64,000 nt of DNA, taken from Fragilaria crotonensis (taxonomy: Eukaryota > Bacillariophyta > Fragilariophyceae > Fragilariales > Fragilariaceae). Position 1 is the first letter of the stretch. The number at the start of each line of letters is the position of its first letter. Location of the stretch: assembly GCA_022925895.1 (NCBI GenBank), contig JAKSYS010000161.1, forward strand, positions 1 to 64,000, read 5' to 3'. The translations under genes were made by a program, and so were the position numbers. Positions 23,513 to 34,799 of the stretch are shown piece by piece. The notes beneath the pieces are model-generated. The model was not told the origin of the DNA. It did no database searches and saw only the letters and a list, made by a program, of their open reading frames with translations.

Positions 23513-23655
23513 AATAGGACATATTTCGACACGCTACAATCTGACATTTGGTGACCAAACGCTATTCCAACATCCAGATCTGGACTTTGAAATAGCGTTT
23601 GGTCAGCAAATTGCATCACAAAAGCTACAATGTAGCTTATCAGGTCCAACCGGTA
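23513..23655. repeat. foldback (inverted repeat) element
   Basis: The 13-bp arms ACCAAACGCTATT (23556-23568) and its exact reverse complement (23593-23605) flank a 24-nt loop that itself holds CCAGATCTGG. The pairing extends imperfectly outward (about 23535-23640, GCTACA against TGTAGC). Structure and size fit a foldback MITE. A second inverted pair built on CCGGTAG/CTACCGG follows at about 23650-23720. Confidence 0.55.
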
Positions 23656-23719
23656 GTTATAATTTTACGATTTTTCAGTCAGATCTGACCGAAATCAGAA
23701 AATAGCGCTACCGGTGGAC

Positions 23720-24310
23720 ATGCTCTAACATGCGGGCGTTTCGGTGTTATGGGCATGTTTTTGCAGTTTCCCGGGTACGTATGTCATAGGTCATAGTCAT
23801 AGTACTTATACCCATATTATTGCGAGTCGCGAGTCGCGAGTGACCACGACCATACAAGCTGTAGACTGTACATATGAGAAAGTACCAGGTCTGCAAGTAC
23901 AGTACCTGGTAGCAGTATGGAGTATCAGATATCATATATTCATATCATATATATGGAGTGATGATTGCTGAAATGGATAGTACCAGTACCTGGTACCAGA
24001 CTACCAGGTACTATTACTGGTACTGTAGAGTAGCAGTATACGAATATTCCGACCATACAGACACACGACAACCCCCACCAAAACACTCGAGTACTACTAC
24101 TGTGCAATGTACTAGTACTGGAGTATTGTACTCGAGTACTTGTACTCCCTAACTCTCATCCACCCTGAGCATGATGTGATAGGGATACAGGATACATTGA
24201 AGTTGAAGGCAAATCCTTCAATGGCTCGTACTGAACTCTACATGTCCAAGGTGCCAACATTGACATCCCAGTGTGCATAGATCAGAACATATAACTTACG
24301 TTGTTCCACC
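23720..24310. other. intergenic, GTACCAGTA-rich, upstream of FCP
   Basis: Dense in short GTAC-based palindromic words (about 23880-24150) and a GAGTCGC triplet-like repeat at 23820-23840. The last about 150 bp are the presumptive promoter and 5' UTR of the light-harvesting gene. Confidence 0.45.
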
Positions 24311-24994
24311 ATGAAGATTGCAGTTCTTTTCTCCCTTCTCGCCAGCGCTGGTGCCTTTGCTCCAGCTAAGACTGCTTCCCAATCAAGCGCTCTGAAGTCA
24401 TTCGAGAAAGAGCTCGGTGCTCAACAACCACTTGGTTTCTGGGTACGTGGGCTATGCATAGTTTGTAAACATCAAGGCTGAAACGTTTTCTAACCTATTG
24501 CATCTTCCAGGATCCTCTTGGATGGGTCGATGGGCAAGATCAGGCCCGCTTTGATCGCCTCCGTTATGTAGAGTTGAAGCACGGACGTATCGCTCAGCTG
24601 GCCGTACTCGGGCACATTTGGACCACGGCTGGAAACCGCTTGCCAGGTAACATCGACTACGCTGGCACGTCGTTCGCATCCATCAAGGTTGGCCTTGCTG
24701 GACTCAAGGATATTCCAACATTCGGTCTTATTCAGATCGTTGCTTTCATCGGATTCCTCGAGCTGTTCGTGATGAAGGATGCCAAAGGCACTGGTGAATT
24801 CCCGGGGCGACTTCCGTAACGGATTCGACTTTGGCTGGAGTAACTTTTCGGAAGAGGAGAAGTTGCAGAAGAGAGCGGTGGAGTTAAACAACGGACGAGC
24901 TGCCCAAATGGGTATCCTGGGACTTATGGTCCACGAACAACTCTCAGGGGAGCCATACGTGATCAACGCTCTGTTTGGATACCCTACTGTCTAG
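24311..24994 (+). CDS. LHCF: fucoxanthin-chlorophyll a/c binding protein (Lhcf type), with a one-base frame interruption
   Basis: Plastid light-harvesting antenna protein of about 204 residues that binds chlorophyll a, chlorophyll c and fucoxanthin in the thylakoid membrane. Exon 1 is 24311-24442 and exon 2 starts at 24511; the 68-nt intron has GTACGT and CCAG borders and is phase 0. The presequence MKIAVLFSLLASAGAFAPAK has a signal peptide and the ASAFAP-type site with Phe at +1, required for import through four membranes. Helix A carries RYVELKHGRIAQLAVLGH and helix C carries ELNNGRAAQMGILGLMVHE, the paired ExxHGR and ExxNGR chlorophyll-ligand motifs. Helix B is LIQIVAFIGFLELF. A run of four G at 24804-24807 has one base too many: the upstream frame stops at 24820, and the correct continuation GDFRNGFDFGW is in another frame. 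Given the otherwise perfect conservation, an assembly homopolymer error is likely, but a fresh null allele cannot be excluded. Confidence 0.9.
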
Positions 24995-25756
24995 CTGGGC
25001 ATATTTTCATTAGTCGGTAGAGACGTGTTAAAATAGTCAGTCAGACTGTAGAACTCCAGCACCAGGTAGCAGATAACGCGTCAGAAATTGTTCTTCCGTA
25101 GCGAACGTTTCTTCACCAGCGTAAACAGACTGACGTTTTGATGATCAGGCGGCCGCCGTGGATAACGCCAACACCTGGGTGGCAGAACGAAAGCCGTTGA
25201 TTACAAGTTCAGCGGTGACAGAGGAGATTCTGGCTCAGTCGGCGAGAGAATGGGAAAGTAGGGCATCGACTTCGCGCTCGAGCACAACACCCGATCTCCA
25301 AGGCAGCGAACTTCTCGTTAAAGGAGGTCGTAAATCTGTCTCCGGCTCGTATTTGCAGAAAGAGGCTGACGATGTCCACGTCGCTTTCTCGTTTGGTTGC
25401 CGCAGATAAAAATCTCGACATCGTCCGTCGACACAATCCTTCCGTGTATGGGAGTTGTGTTTCGCGACCATTCAAAACGTTTCATTGATGACGGCCACCA
25501 AAGAGTTTGAAGAATGTATGACAGAGCCTAGTGAGTCTACCGGGTGGACAAGTCAGGCGTCAGGGGCTGAAAAAATTCCGGTAATTGAGTCACATAAATG
25601 AATAATACATAATTGCAATGTCGCGAGTATTTATTTCTACTACAGTATATATTTGAAATTCATAATCACATAAGAACAGTAGGTGGTGCTCCTTTGATAC
25701 CCCTTTGCCGCTGCCCCCGTTAATAAACCACTTGTTGTCGACTCCAAGTATCTCAA
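24995..25756. other. intergenic between FCP and SELENOF-like gene
   Basis: Contains overlapping open frames on both strands at 25158-25409 (+) and 25209-25475 (-), each about 85 codons without domains; neither is convincing. The last 150 bp are the likely promoter of the next gene. Confidence 0.4.
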
Positions 25757-26287
25757 ATGGTTCGTCTTCGATACCGATCCATGAGCTCACTGCTGGCACT
25801 GGTTCTCGCCTACACCGCCCTACGCACAAGTGCCAGCATGATGGTCGATTCTTGCGTAGCGCAAGGTTTTGATCCAAGTAACCTTTCATGCGATACCTGC
25901 GTCTTGTTGCAATCCACTGACTACCATTTACAATGCCTTGATTGCTGCCAATCGTACAAAACATTGGACAGCAAGACATCGCGCTATGGCGCGGCAGTTC
26001 TTGTCCACGTTCCTGGACAAAACGAAGAGGTCGATGAGTTCGTCCGTGCGGAAATGAAAGCGATTCAAGCAACAAAAGACGGAGTAACATTGCATTCTTC
26101 ATCGCAAGGCGGGGGCATGGGCTTCTATTCCATGAGACCCAGTATCTTATACCTGTTCAAAGACAAAATAGTGGGAATGACAACGCAGGAGTACGCTGCT
26201 GCAGCCCAAGAGCAAATTGTATTGCACGGCTGGAGCAAGGATGACCTCAAAGATATGATTCTGGCTCTGTTGCCAGATAGGAAATGA
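25757..26287 (+). CDS. Sep15/SELENOF-like ER thioredoxin-fold protein lacking the CxU redox motif
   Basis: 176-residue secretory protein resembling SELENOF (15-kDa selenoprotein), which in other eukaryotes binds UDP-glucose:glycoprotein glucosyltransferase in the ER and takes part in glycoprotein quality control. The signal peptide MSSLLALVLAYTALRTSAS starts from Met9, though Met1 is also possible. The Cys-rich UGGT-binding module is well kept: C-VAQGFDPSNLSCDTCVLL, then LQCLDCCQ (residues about 33-64). The thioredoxin-like domain follows (YGAAVLVHV, EFVRAEM, SILYLFKD and a C-terminal WSKDDLKDMI helix). At the place where family members have Cys-Gly-Sec or Cys-Gly-Cys after the first strand, this protein reads VHVPGQNEEV, so both redox residues are absent and no in-frame TGA is present. 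It may act as a binding adaptor only. It is intronless and convergent with the Asn-rich membrane-protein gene, 364 bp away. Confidence 0.7.
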   Translation: MVRLRYRSMSSLLALVLAYTALRTSASMMVDSCVAQGFDPSNLSCDTCVLLQSTDYHLQCLDCCQSYKTLDSKTSRYGAAVLVHVPGQNEEVDEFVRAEMKAIQATKDGVTLHSSSQGGGMGFYSMRPSILYLFKDKIVGMTTQEYAAAAQEQIVLHGWSKDDLKDMILALLPDRK

Positions 26288-26651
26288 TTATGAATCTGAA
26301 CCACTCCAATCGTAAGGACTCCAGCAAGTAGTAGGTCGTACGTGCTCTATAAGCGCATTAAATGCCTTGTTGCTCTGCATCACACCGCATCCCTTACATT
26401 GGAGTATCCTAGCATTGTCTCGTCCACAATAAACGCCCACATAATTAGCGATTGCTGAATAGTTCCGGTGATCGTTGCTATGAATCCGGTCTAACAGCAG
26501 AGTTATGTAGCTTGGAACTATCACTGTTTCAAGATTCGGAAAATAGCCAGCATCATTTGCCAGCCTACAAGGGCAAGGGTGAATTTACACAAGAAAAAGT
26601 TGTCAAGGAATTAAACTAGTTCACACACCTAACCCCGGGTCATCGTCAACC
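26288..26651. other. convergent intergenic region
   Basis: 3' flanks of two converging genes. A 78-codon minus-strand frame (26288-26524) with a few cysteines is open but has no recognisable domain and abuts the neighbouring stop codon, so I do not call it a gene. Confidence 0.4.
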
Positions 26652-28020
26652 TTACGCCATGGTTCCACCAACAACAGGGTCGGGGTTGAGGGCGACCTTC
26701 GTACGTCGGAGTCTGCGGTATAGAAGGAACGAGTACAAACCAAGGGCAAAAGAAAGGACACCAAATACCCATGCGCAAACGATCGCGGCAGTCGCATTGC
26801 TGTTCCTAAGTCCGCTGTATAGGCCAAGGCTCTTCGAAGCCCCCTCGAGTTTAGGGAGAATAGTGGTGATGAATTCACAGGCTGATGAGTCGGGGTACGG
26901 AATATTTGTATCGGTCTCGCAGCGACCAGCCACTTGATAGAGCTCCTGGCACATCTCGCTGGTCTCTGGTGCATTCTGGTCGTCGTTATTGTTATAGTTC
27001 TGGCATATGTTAGCGGGTGGGAGTAGAAGGCAGAACTCATACATCACACAAACAGTCACAGTCACTCACGTTGTTGTTGTTATTATTGTTGTTGTTGTTG
27101 TTGTTATTGTTGTTGTTCTTGTTCTCGTCAACCTTGGCGCAAGAGACACAGTCTGACGAGACCACGGAAGTCGTACTGTACGGAAGTGATGCGCCGTAGA
27201 ACAGTTTCTCATAAATGCCAGATTCCGCAGGTATGGAACAACCCTGGTCGAGGAAGACTGCAAGGTGGATTTCCTTCCCGTTAGAGGAGCAGTAAGGCCC
27301 AACGTAATATTCGCGGTAGTAGTTCGCGTTGTTCTGCTTTGAATTTTGAGAAGTTGTTAGAAAATCTGTCGCATCACAGTTAGCGTAGTTAGCGTTTGGC
27401 CGCCCCTCCATTACATGACTCACATTGTACCCATAGTTGTAATTCTGGTTGTTGTTTTTGTTGTTGTTGTTGTTATTGTTGTTGTTCTCGAGAAGTTGGC
27501 ATTCCATGTATTCCTCAAGATTCACCTCCTCTTGACCCTCGACTTCGATACATTCTTCCATGCCAGCTCTGGTGTAGCAACTGGTTTCGTCGTCATTGTA
27601 ACAGTTCTGCCGAATCTTTTCACACGCAGCCTCCTTCGCTTCCTGTTGGTACTCGGTGTAAAGTTGGGCGAACTCTCTCATGTTTGTGATGTATTTGGCT
27701 CCGTTCTTGCAGGAAGAACTCGACGAACAGGAGTCCGAGGGACAGAGCGAGAACTCAACCAGATGCTGGTTGTATAAAGTACCACGGTTTTGATCATTTC
27801 CGCCACCGCCTTCTTGTTGACCAGCAATTTGGATCAGAGAGTGACACTTCTCGAATTTGATTGAGTAGTATGGCATCCAGGAGACGTCGCGCTCGTTTTT
27901 GTTCTCCAGAAGTCGAGACTTGGAAAGGAGCTTCTGACCAGCACGGGAGTTGGCTTCCATGGCATGACACGCGGCCACGATGGCAACGAACAGAGTGACA
28001 CTCGAGAATAATTGCGGCAT
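26652..28020 (-). CDS. Asn-rich, Cys-rich type I membrane protein, two exons
   Basis: Predicted 432-residue protein. Exon 1 is 28020-27070 and exon 2 is 26999-26652, with a 70-nt phase-0 intron (GTGAGT donor at 27069, GCCAG acceptor ending at 27000). An N-terminal signal peptide (MPQLFSSVTLFVAIVAACHA) leads into a lumenal or extracellular region with many cysteines (FSLCPSDSCSSSSSCKNGAKY; ACEKIRQNC; DCVSCAK). Two poly-Asn tracts interrupt it: one central, near residues 180-193, and a longer one that ends exactly at the splice donor. Near the C terminus a single hydrophobic helix (AIVCAWVFGVLSFALGLYSFLLY) is followed by a basic stop-transfer RRLRRTK and a short tail. I recognise the architecture as one recurring in diatom gene sets but know no assigned function. 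An endomembrane or cell-surface role is inference. The Asn runs are encoded by an unstable AAC/AAT triplet repeat. Confidence 0.75.
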
Positions 28021-28452
28021 TGCTGGTCGTCGACTATCTCTCTAAGCTGTACTAAAGTAGTAGTTGCAACAAGAAAATATGATAGCCAATGTCGGAATGA
28101 GGTCTGATAGACTCGCGGGAATTTGGTGAAGTGTGAGGACGACCTGGTGTCGCCAGCAGTAATATCTAAAAAGTATATACATGTATAACTGGGTATGATA
28201 ATCATTTTTCAACGCCTCTGGTGAATGCGTTCTGAGGAACTGAATCAGCGATCTTTGCCGGATAGTTACCCGTTGAATATTTTTTCTATTATTAAATTCG
28301 ACACACCAACAGTTTGGACCTGGCGCAACGGCTCTTCTCATGTCAGGCGCGGACCTGGCATGGATGACAGGTCGACCGTATGCATAAGTACAAGTACTAG
28401 TATCATGTATGCATGTGACCATATGACGTATGACATACTCCGAGTAAGTATC
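28021..28452. other. intergenic, promoter side of Asn-rich protein gene
   Basis: No gene seen. It ends at the left LTR of the old copia relic. GTACAAGTACTAGTATCATG-like words lie at 28388-28410. Confidence 0.4.
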
Positions 28453-28597
28453 TGATTCGATTCGCACGTACAATGCTACGCACGAGTAGCAAACACGAAA
28501 CCGACGGCTCTATACGACTACGATACACGACACGACGATACGATAGCATATAATTTTACTATCGAGTCGTTCCTCTTTTCACGCCGTATTTCGCTCA
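28453..28597 (+). repeat. left LTR of old copia relic
   Basis: Direct repeat with 30974-31131, with TG...CA ends. It is followed by GTTTATCAGACCCA, a plausible decayed initiator-Met-type primer site. Confidence 0.75.
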
Positions 28598-30973
28598 GTT
28601 TATCAGACCCAAACATCGCAGTCGATGATCCGAAAGACACTGGGAGAAGTAAATAGAACAGGGTACGGAAACCACTGTTCTCTCCTGAGGTTTTATCAGA
28701 TCGAAACTGCAAAAAGATGCGTCATGAACATGTTTTCCTTGATACGAGCCTGGTGGACACGCCTCGAACTGTCTACCAACAGTGAACCATTGCATGACCG
28801 ATGACGCATGCGGCCTGTTATGGTTATCTGATTGTGTGGAATTCATCAGATTGACTACCATTATCAACCGATGGGGTTGAAGGGATGCCTTCATTCCCCC
28901 TCAAGTCATCAGAGGGAAATGCTTTAGCAAAATCTTCAATATTTAAATACTGTATAGGAACTACAATCGCTTTTATGTTTATATCACACAACCACATGGC
29001 TCAATGCCCCAACTACAACCGTATGATTACTACTATCATAGTACCATACATACAATTTACACATTACTAAGGAAGAACCCGATCATTTGGATCTTTATTC
29101 AACCATCACTACTGATCTTGACCAAATTTGTTCGTAACCCGAACTCACTTTTGGCAAGCAGAATCAAAATGACAGCCGTAAGCTCTATGCGCACCAGTGC
29201 AGAGCCTGCTTACGACCCGCACGACACTTTGTTGGCCGAGCATGAAGAAGCAAACACTAGCCAAAGCAGCATTGGAAACGGGGGACGACCGCATCGGTTC
29301 CTCCCCGCCAAGGCAAGCACCTTTGTACACCAGTCTCCAAAACTGCTCTTGAACATATTGCTCCTGACCGAACCCTGTTGTCGTCATTTCAACAGATCTC
29401 GACCGTGCATGACAAAAATGCAATGCTCCATGCCACGATGCAAACGAACGTCTCGACAATTCGCTCGACGTCAACGAGCGGACAATTAACCCCAGAGGTC
29501 CTTGCGACCAACTGGAGAATCGACGTGAAAACTGCCGCAAGGACAGTCAAAGCAACAACTCAAAGGGGTATTTGAACGGTACTTCACCCGACCCTGTCTT
29601 GTCGATTCCGCACAAATGACAGGCAATAGTGTTACCGTCAACTTGCAATCAATTGCTTTACCGATACACTATTTTCGAACACCACATCGAGGCACAACAA
29701 TAAGTGCGCGCAGATATTTGCCCTGCCTGAAGGTTGATGTTGGGCATTCCCAATGTCAAGCAAGGAAATCCCAATCGCACAAGGGATTATCCCTCTTGCC
29801 CCAGCAAGAGGGTGCGCCCAATACGATGATTATGGATGGGGCAAATGAACAGACCATGTGCATTTTCCGCAGGGAGTGTCGTGAAGCTGGGATTTTGGGT
29901 GAAACAAACTGAACCCTATACCCCATGGTCCAATGCCGCAGAAGCGGCACCACAAAAATGGGCAAAGCGTACGACAGGCCCTTTCCCATGCAACTGTTCT
30001 CCCAAACATGACACAAGCAACCGATCTATTTGACCACGAGAGGTCTACCTTAAGCCAATTGCAAATTGGGGTACTATGATGGATTGTAGAACTCGGCCGA
30101 ATCGACATAATTGCGGAGGTATCAGAACTATTGTCTATGCTTGCAATGCCCCGTGAAGGGCACCTCGATGCCGTCCTCTTCCATATGTTTAATTACTTGG
30201 AAAAGCAACATACTGCGCGGATCGTATTTGATCCAAGCTATCCGACCATTGACATCATGACATTCAAAACGGAATGTGATTGGAAAACATTTTATGGTGA
30301 GGCGCGCTAAGCCCTACCACCAAATGAACCAACACCTTGAGGAAAGGAGGTTGACCTACGAATGTTTGTTGACTCCAATCATGCCGGTGATAAGCGAACA
30401 CAACGGTCTAAGACAGGTCTTATCATTTTCCTGAACATGGCACCGATTGTTTGGTTCTTGAAGAAAGAAGCAAAGATCAAGACCAGCGTCTTTGGCGCTG
30501 AATTTGTCAGGATGAAACAAGGTAGTATGGAATGCCGACGTGGATTACGATACAAACTACGGATGATGGGGGTGGCTATTTCAGGTCTTTCGTATATTAA
30601 CGGGGACAACATGTCTGTTATCCACAACACCACACAACAAACCGACGAGTCCGTATTGAAGAAGAAATCCAATGTGATCTGCTTCACGCGATCCGGGAAG
30701 CGGTGGCTATGGGCGAATGCCTGACCGGTCACGTTTCCGCTCACAACAATCCTGCTGACATTTGCACAAAGATTATACAGGGAGGGCGTAAGCAAGACCA
30801 TCTGATTGGCCTACTCCTCCATGATATCGCCAACTACACTTGACTCCCCCTCACTGAGGTTCGAGGGTTTATATGGGTTCCCCTGGCGCTGTCTATAACA
30901 TGCCTAAATGTCAGTGTACCACTCCTCTTCGACAACTTAATGTATCACACTTACTCCTTTAACTCGAGGGGAC

Positions 30974-31131
30974 TGATTCGATTCGCACGTCCAATACTAC
31001 ACGAGTAGCAAACACATAACCGACCGTACTATACGACTACGATACACGACACGATGATACGATACGATAGCTTATAATTTTATAATCGACTCGACTACGT
31101 TCGTTCCTCTTTTCACGCCGTATTTCGCTCA
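30974..31131 (+). repeat. right LTR of old copia relic
   Basis: Second copy of the short LTR, preceded by a purine tract (CTCGAGGGGAC). It differs from the left copy at many positions and carries an extra short duplication of GATAC/CGACT-type words. Confidence 0.75.
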
Positions 31132-31386
31132 TATCAATTGAGCACATCCGGAAACCTGATCTTTGCATCTCTTTGTAGCCGTGAGCCTAGAGGAGGACGC
31201 GTAATAGAGCACTACAGTTGTACCGTACAACTTTACAAGAAGTAGGAATAATCGGTACGAAGCAAGCGGTAGAAGTATAGAAGTACTTGTACCGAGTAGC
31301 GAGTAGTAGTACTGAAGATATAGATGAAGATTTCACCTATTAACGACCACCGCGGGATTCGTGCCTCTCCTGCCCCAGCGGCTGCT
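31132..31386. other. intergenic with left part of a local repeat
   Basis: GTAC-rich words at 31210-31310. About 31345-31386 matches 37108-37150, the start of a dispersed repeat that the gypsy element split. Confidence 0.5.
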
Positions 31387-31770
31387 TGCCCTACGCGCGA
31401 AGTAATCAGTTTTATTTTGGAGGCTAATTTGTAGCTAGTTTTAAAGGATTAATAGTTGCACCTTATTAAAAGTTATGAGACTAGTTTTTAAAACAAGAGA
31501 GCAGTCCCATCCTTGGTGGGATTGGACTGTTCTCTTTCATTCATCTAGGAGACTCAGTGAGTCTCCAAGAGATGTCAGACAGTTCTCATTCTACTGTTGT
31601 ACGGTTGTACTGTTGTACAGGATCAGTGTTCTATTGTTGCACTGTACTATGGTATTACTAGTCTACCGGTATATCCAAGTACTATACATGGCCATTGTAT
31701 TGTAGTACTGGATACTAGTAATATAGTATACTGTATCGCACTACGCTAAGGGCACGTGCGGTGTACTGCA
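31387..31770 (-). repeat. 3' LTR of gypsy element
   Basis: 384-bp copy, apparently identical to 36240-36623. Confidence 0.9.
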
Positions 31771-31940
31771 CTCGCTTCCCTAATTGGGCGGTACGTTCTT
31801 TATATGGTGTTAGTCGACGTATGTTGACACGTTCATTGACAATGCCACGTTGAATGCGTACTGTACCATTAGCATAGGTTTCAGTAATCCGATAAGGTCC
31901 CGTACGTGGGGCGGATAATTTGGAGATCAGTCCTGGTTTT

Positions 31941-34398
31941 CTAGTAGGACTTTTTCGCCAACACGGTACTCGTGTTCAATGCGTTTAGCATTTTCCTTTT
32001 ATTATTGGCGTTAATAGTATCTTGCTTACGTTGTCTTATCCTAGCCCAATCCGTCTTTAATTGGATGGGCAACAACATGTCGCGTCCAAATACTAACTGT
32101 CCGGGTGTAGCATCTAATGTAGTATGTACTGTACTACGTATTGCCCACGCAGCTGCACTTAGGAACGGTCCCCAAGGGTCATTCGCATCGAGTTCTTTTT
32201 GTTCGAGTTCGAATGTCCGAAGTGCATTACCCAGTACTTGATGTACTCGTTCTACAATACCGTTTGATTGTGGGTTGTAACTGGATGACGGTTTTTCTTT
32301 CATACCATAATTCTCGCACATTTGTTTGAATTGTGCTTTGAATTCGGAACCGTTATCATACCCTATATGTTGGGGTCGTGGATATCTCGTCAACCACGTA
32401 TTATTAAACGCTTCCATAACAGTATGTGCGTTCTTATCTGGTATTGCTATGACTTCGAACCATCCTGTTACGGGATCAATCATAGTCAACGCACGAAGTG
32501 TATGCGTAGACGTTGATACGACAACGTATGGTCCAATCAAGTCTACGTTTACACGAGACCAGGAAGTTCTTCAGCTTCCTTAGGAGGTAAGTGTCCATAC
32601 TTCTTCCTTTGTTTCTTAAATAGTTGACACGTACGACACGTCTTACAGAATGTCTCAACGTGACTACGTAATTTTGGCCACGTACATGTTTGTCGTATCG
32701 TTGCTTCAGTGCGTGATTCGCCTGGGTGTGCTAGATACTCATGATACCAAGCCACTACGCGTTGTTGAAGTTGAATAGGAATATATATTTTCCTTGGTAC
32801 GTAATGACCTCAACTCCTTCAATTGTTTTGGTATTGAAGTTCTGACTTTTGATTTCGTACTTCTTCGTTTAAGCTCATTATCTAACCGTTGGTATTTAGC
32901 GATTAGCATAGGACTTAACGGAAAGTCAGTTTCTTTAACGTCTGTTTTTGTCATGAAGATGTAAGCCATCGTATCATTTGTAGGCTCTGTTGGTAACTTC
33001 TCATTGAAGTTCGCATCTAATCTTGACAAGGCGTCAGCAATGACGTTCTTTTCTCCTTTTATATGTAGAAAGGTAGGTCCAAACTCTTCTATCAGGAGTC
33101 TCCATCGTATTATACGATCAGTGGACATTTTCTGATATAGGAGATTCTTATGATCGGTATGTACTATCAGTTTTTGACCTAATAGTATATTTTTGAATTC
33201 CTTAAGTGTTTCTACTATGGATAACAGCTCTTGTTCACCAGTCGTGTAACGTTTTTGAGCGCTGTTAAGTTTCCTACTGTAGAAAGCTAACGGACGGTCA
33301 TTTTGCATTATGACTGCTCCCAGTTGATAATCACTGGAGTCCGTATAAATGTGAAAGTCTTTTGAGAAGTCAGGATAAGCCAGTAATGTCTCTCGACTTA
33401 TTATGGCCTTAATGTCTTCAAATGCTTTCTGTTCTTTATCGTGCCAAATAAATTTAGCTTTGGCAGAACACAGCGCCGTAAGCGGTGCTAGTATGTGACT
33501 TCTACGTCGCCACATGTCACGGTAGTAATTGATCATACCTAAGAAACGTCTTAACTGCCGCTTGGTAGTTGGTGGTGTCAGCCGCATAATCGCTTCCACT
33601 TTCTTAGGTTGAGGTTGGATACCGCGACGAGTAATCCAATATCCTAAGTAATCAAGCTCGGTCACAGCGAACGAGGATTTACGTAGGTTAACGGCAAAGC
33701 CAACATCAGTTAGGCGTTGCAACACGAGTTCAACATGCTGAAGATGGTCCTCGTAGGAACCTGCTGTTGTAATCAGTATGTCATCTAAGTACGCACGCAC
33801 ATTAGGCAAATCGCCCATAATGTCATTAATTATGGCCTGAAAGATGTCAGGACTGCCATTCAAACCCATAGGTAGGCGACAGTAGCGATATTTGCCCCAG
33901 GGTACAATCATTGTACATAGATAGCTGGATTCTTTATCCAGGACAATATGGTAGTAGCCCATACTTAAGTCCAGAGCCGTTGCCCAATTAAACCCTTCAA
34001 GTTTCTGAAGAAGGTCTGCAATCTTGGGTAACGGGTATGGTTTACGTTTATGTACCTATTAAGTACACGAAAGTCCGTTAGGACTCGAACGTCACCAGTC
34101 TTTTAGGCTGTATGAACGTTGGTGCCGCCCACTCGGAGTCATTGCACTTCGTTAATACTCCTATGTCACATAAACGTTGAATTTCTTTCTTCGTTGTTTC
34201 CTCGTAGCATTTTGGTACAGGGAACGGACGAGCGTGATACGGCTTCTCATCCTTACTTAAGGGCCGTAGTTCGAGATGTACAGGCGGTACATTGAGTACG
34301 CCCAGTCCTCCACTAAACAACTTCGGATACTTTCGTAGCGAACGTACGAGTTGTTTTTGTTGATCGTTACTTAGGTGCGTCCATGTGTGCGTAGTCAT
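31941..34398 (-). pseudogene. gypsy RT, RNase H and integrase region
   Basis: Pol portion of the gypsy element. Reverse transcriptase spans about 34400-33500, with the YLDD box at 33780-33791. RNase H has YTDSSDYQLGAV and HTDHKNLLY at about 33370-33130. The integrase HHCC-like zinc domain lies at about 32755-32560 (HEYLAHPGESRTE, CKTCRTCQLFK). The integrase core is at about 32540-32200 (DPVTGWFEV, YDNGSEFKAQF, SNGIVERVHQ). This is a fossil; frame state is given in the element entry. Confidence 0.85.
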
Positions 34399-34799
34399 CC
34401 AGATCTAACGCACTATAGTCTGCATCCAGTATACGTTTCTGCCTCGCTTCTGCTTCCTTGAGTACCGTAGGTTCGATACTGTGGTAGTAGATAGCTGTAG
34501 CATTCTGTAGATCGGATATTACGTGTTTTTCTTTCATGGGAATTTCTACACCTTCCCATACTATCCGTTGTGTATTGAAATTAATTTCGATACCCAATTC
34601 TGATAGTAAATCTGCACCGATGATCATGTCATACTGTGCATTCTTGCGTAACGTATGTGTGTCCTCGTGACACACCCATTGTACTATCTTTGACATACTA
34701 AACTCGGGTAATTTGAATTTAATTTCCCGTTGCAGTTTCGTACGAATTGACCACCCATAGTGTGCCATCGTGTATGTGATGTTTTGAATACCGGTCCAG

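Larger units (their letters stand above)
28453..31131 (+). mobile_element. old Ty1/copia element with short LTRs, decayed
   Basis: A 2.7-kb LTR element, far shorter than an intact copia. LTRs are 28453-28597 (145 bp) and 30974-31131 (158 bp); both begin TGATTCGATTCG and end TTTCGCTCA, and they differ by numerous substitutions and small indels. Flanks share TATC, an imperfect target duplication. Inside, plus-strand polyprotein pieces are recognisable: integrase words (NTMIMDGANEQTM, KQTEPYTPWSNAAEAA) at about 29810-29960 and an RNase H part (DSNHAGDKRTQRSKTG, VFGAEFVRMK, LRYKLRMMG) at about 30370-30720. A large part of pol is missing and many breaks are present, so this is an old deletion derivative. 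Confidence 0.8.

Noticed and set aside
25158-25475. Overlapping 83-88 codon frames on both strands between FCP and the SELENOF-like gene
   Set aside because: Mutually exclusive frames, Ser/Arg-rich composition without domains; I could not choose either.
26288-26524. 78-codon minus-strand frame with several cysteines
   Set aside because: Short, abuts the stop of the neighbouring gene and shows no known motif; not enough for a gene call.
31475-31705. 76-codon frame present identically at 31475-31705 and 36328-36558
   Set aside because: It lies wholly inside the two gypsy LTRs; an LTR by-product, not a duplicated gene.
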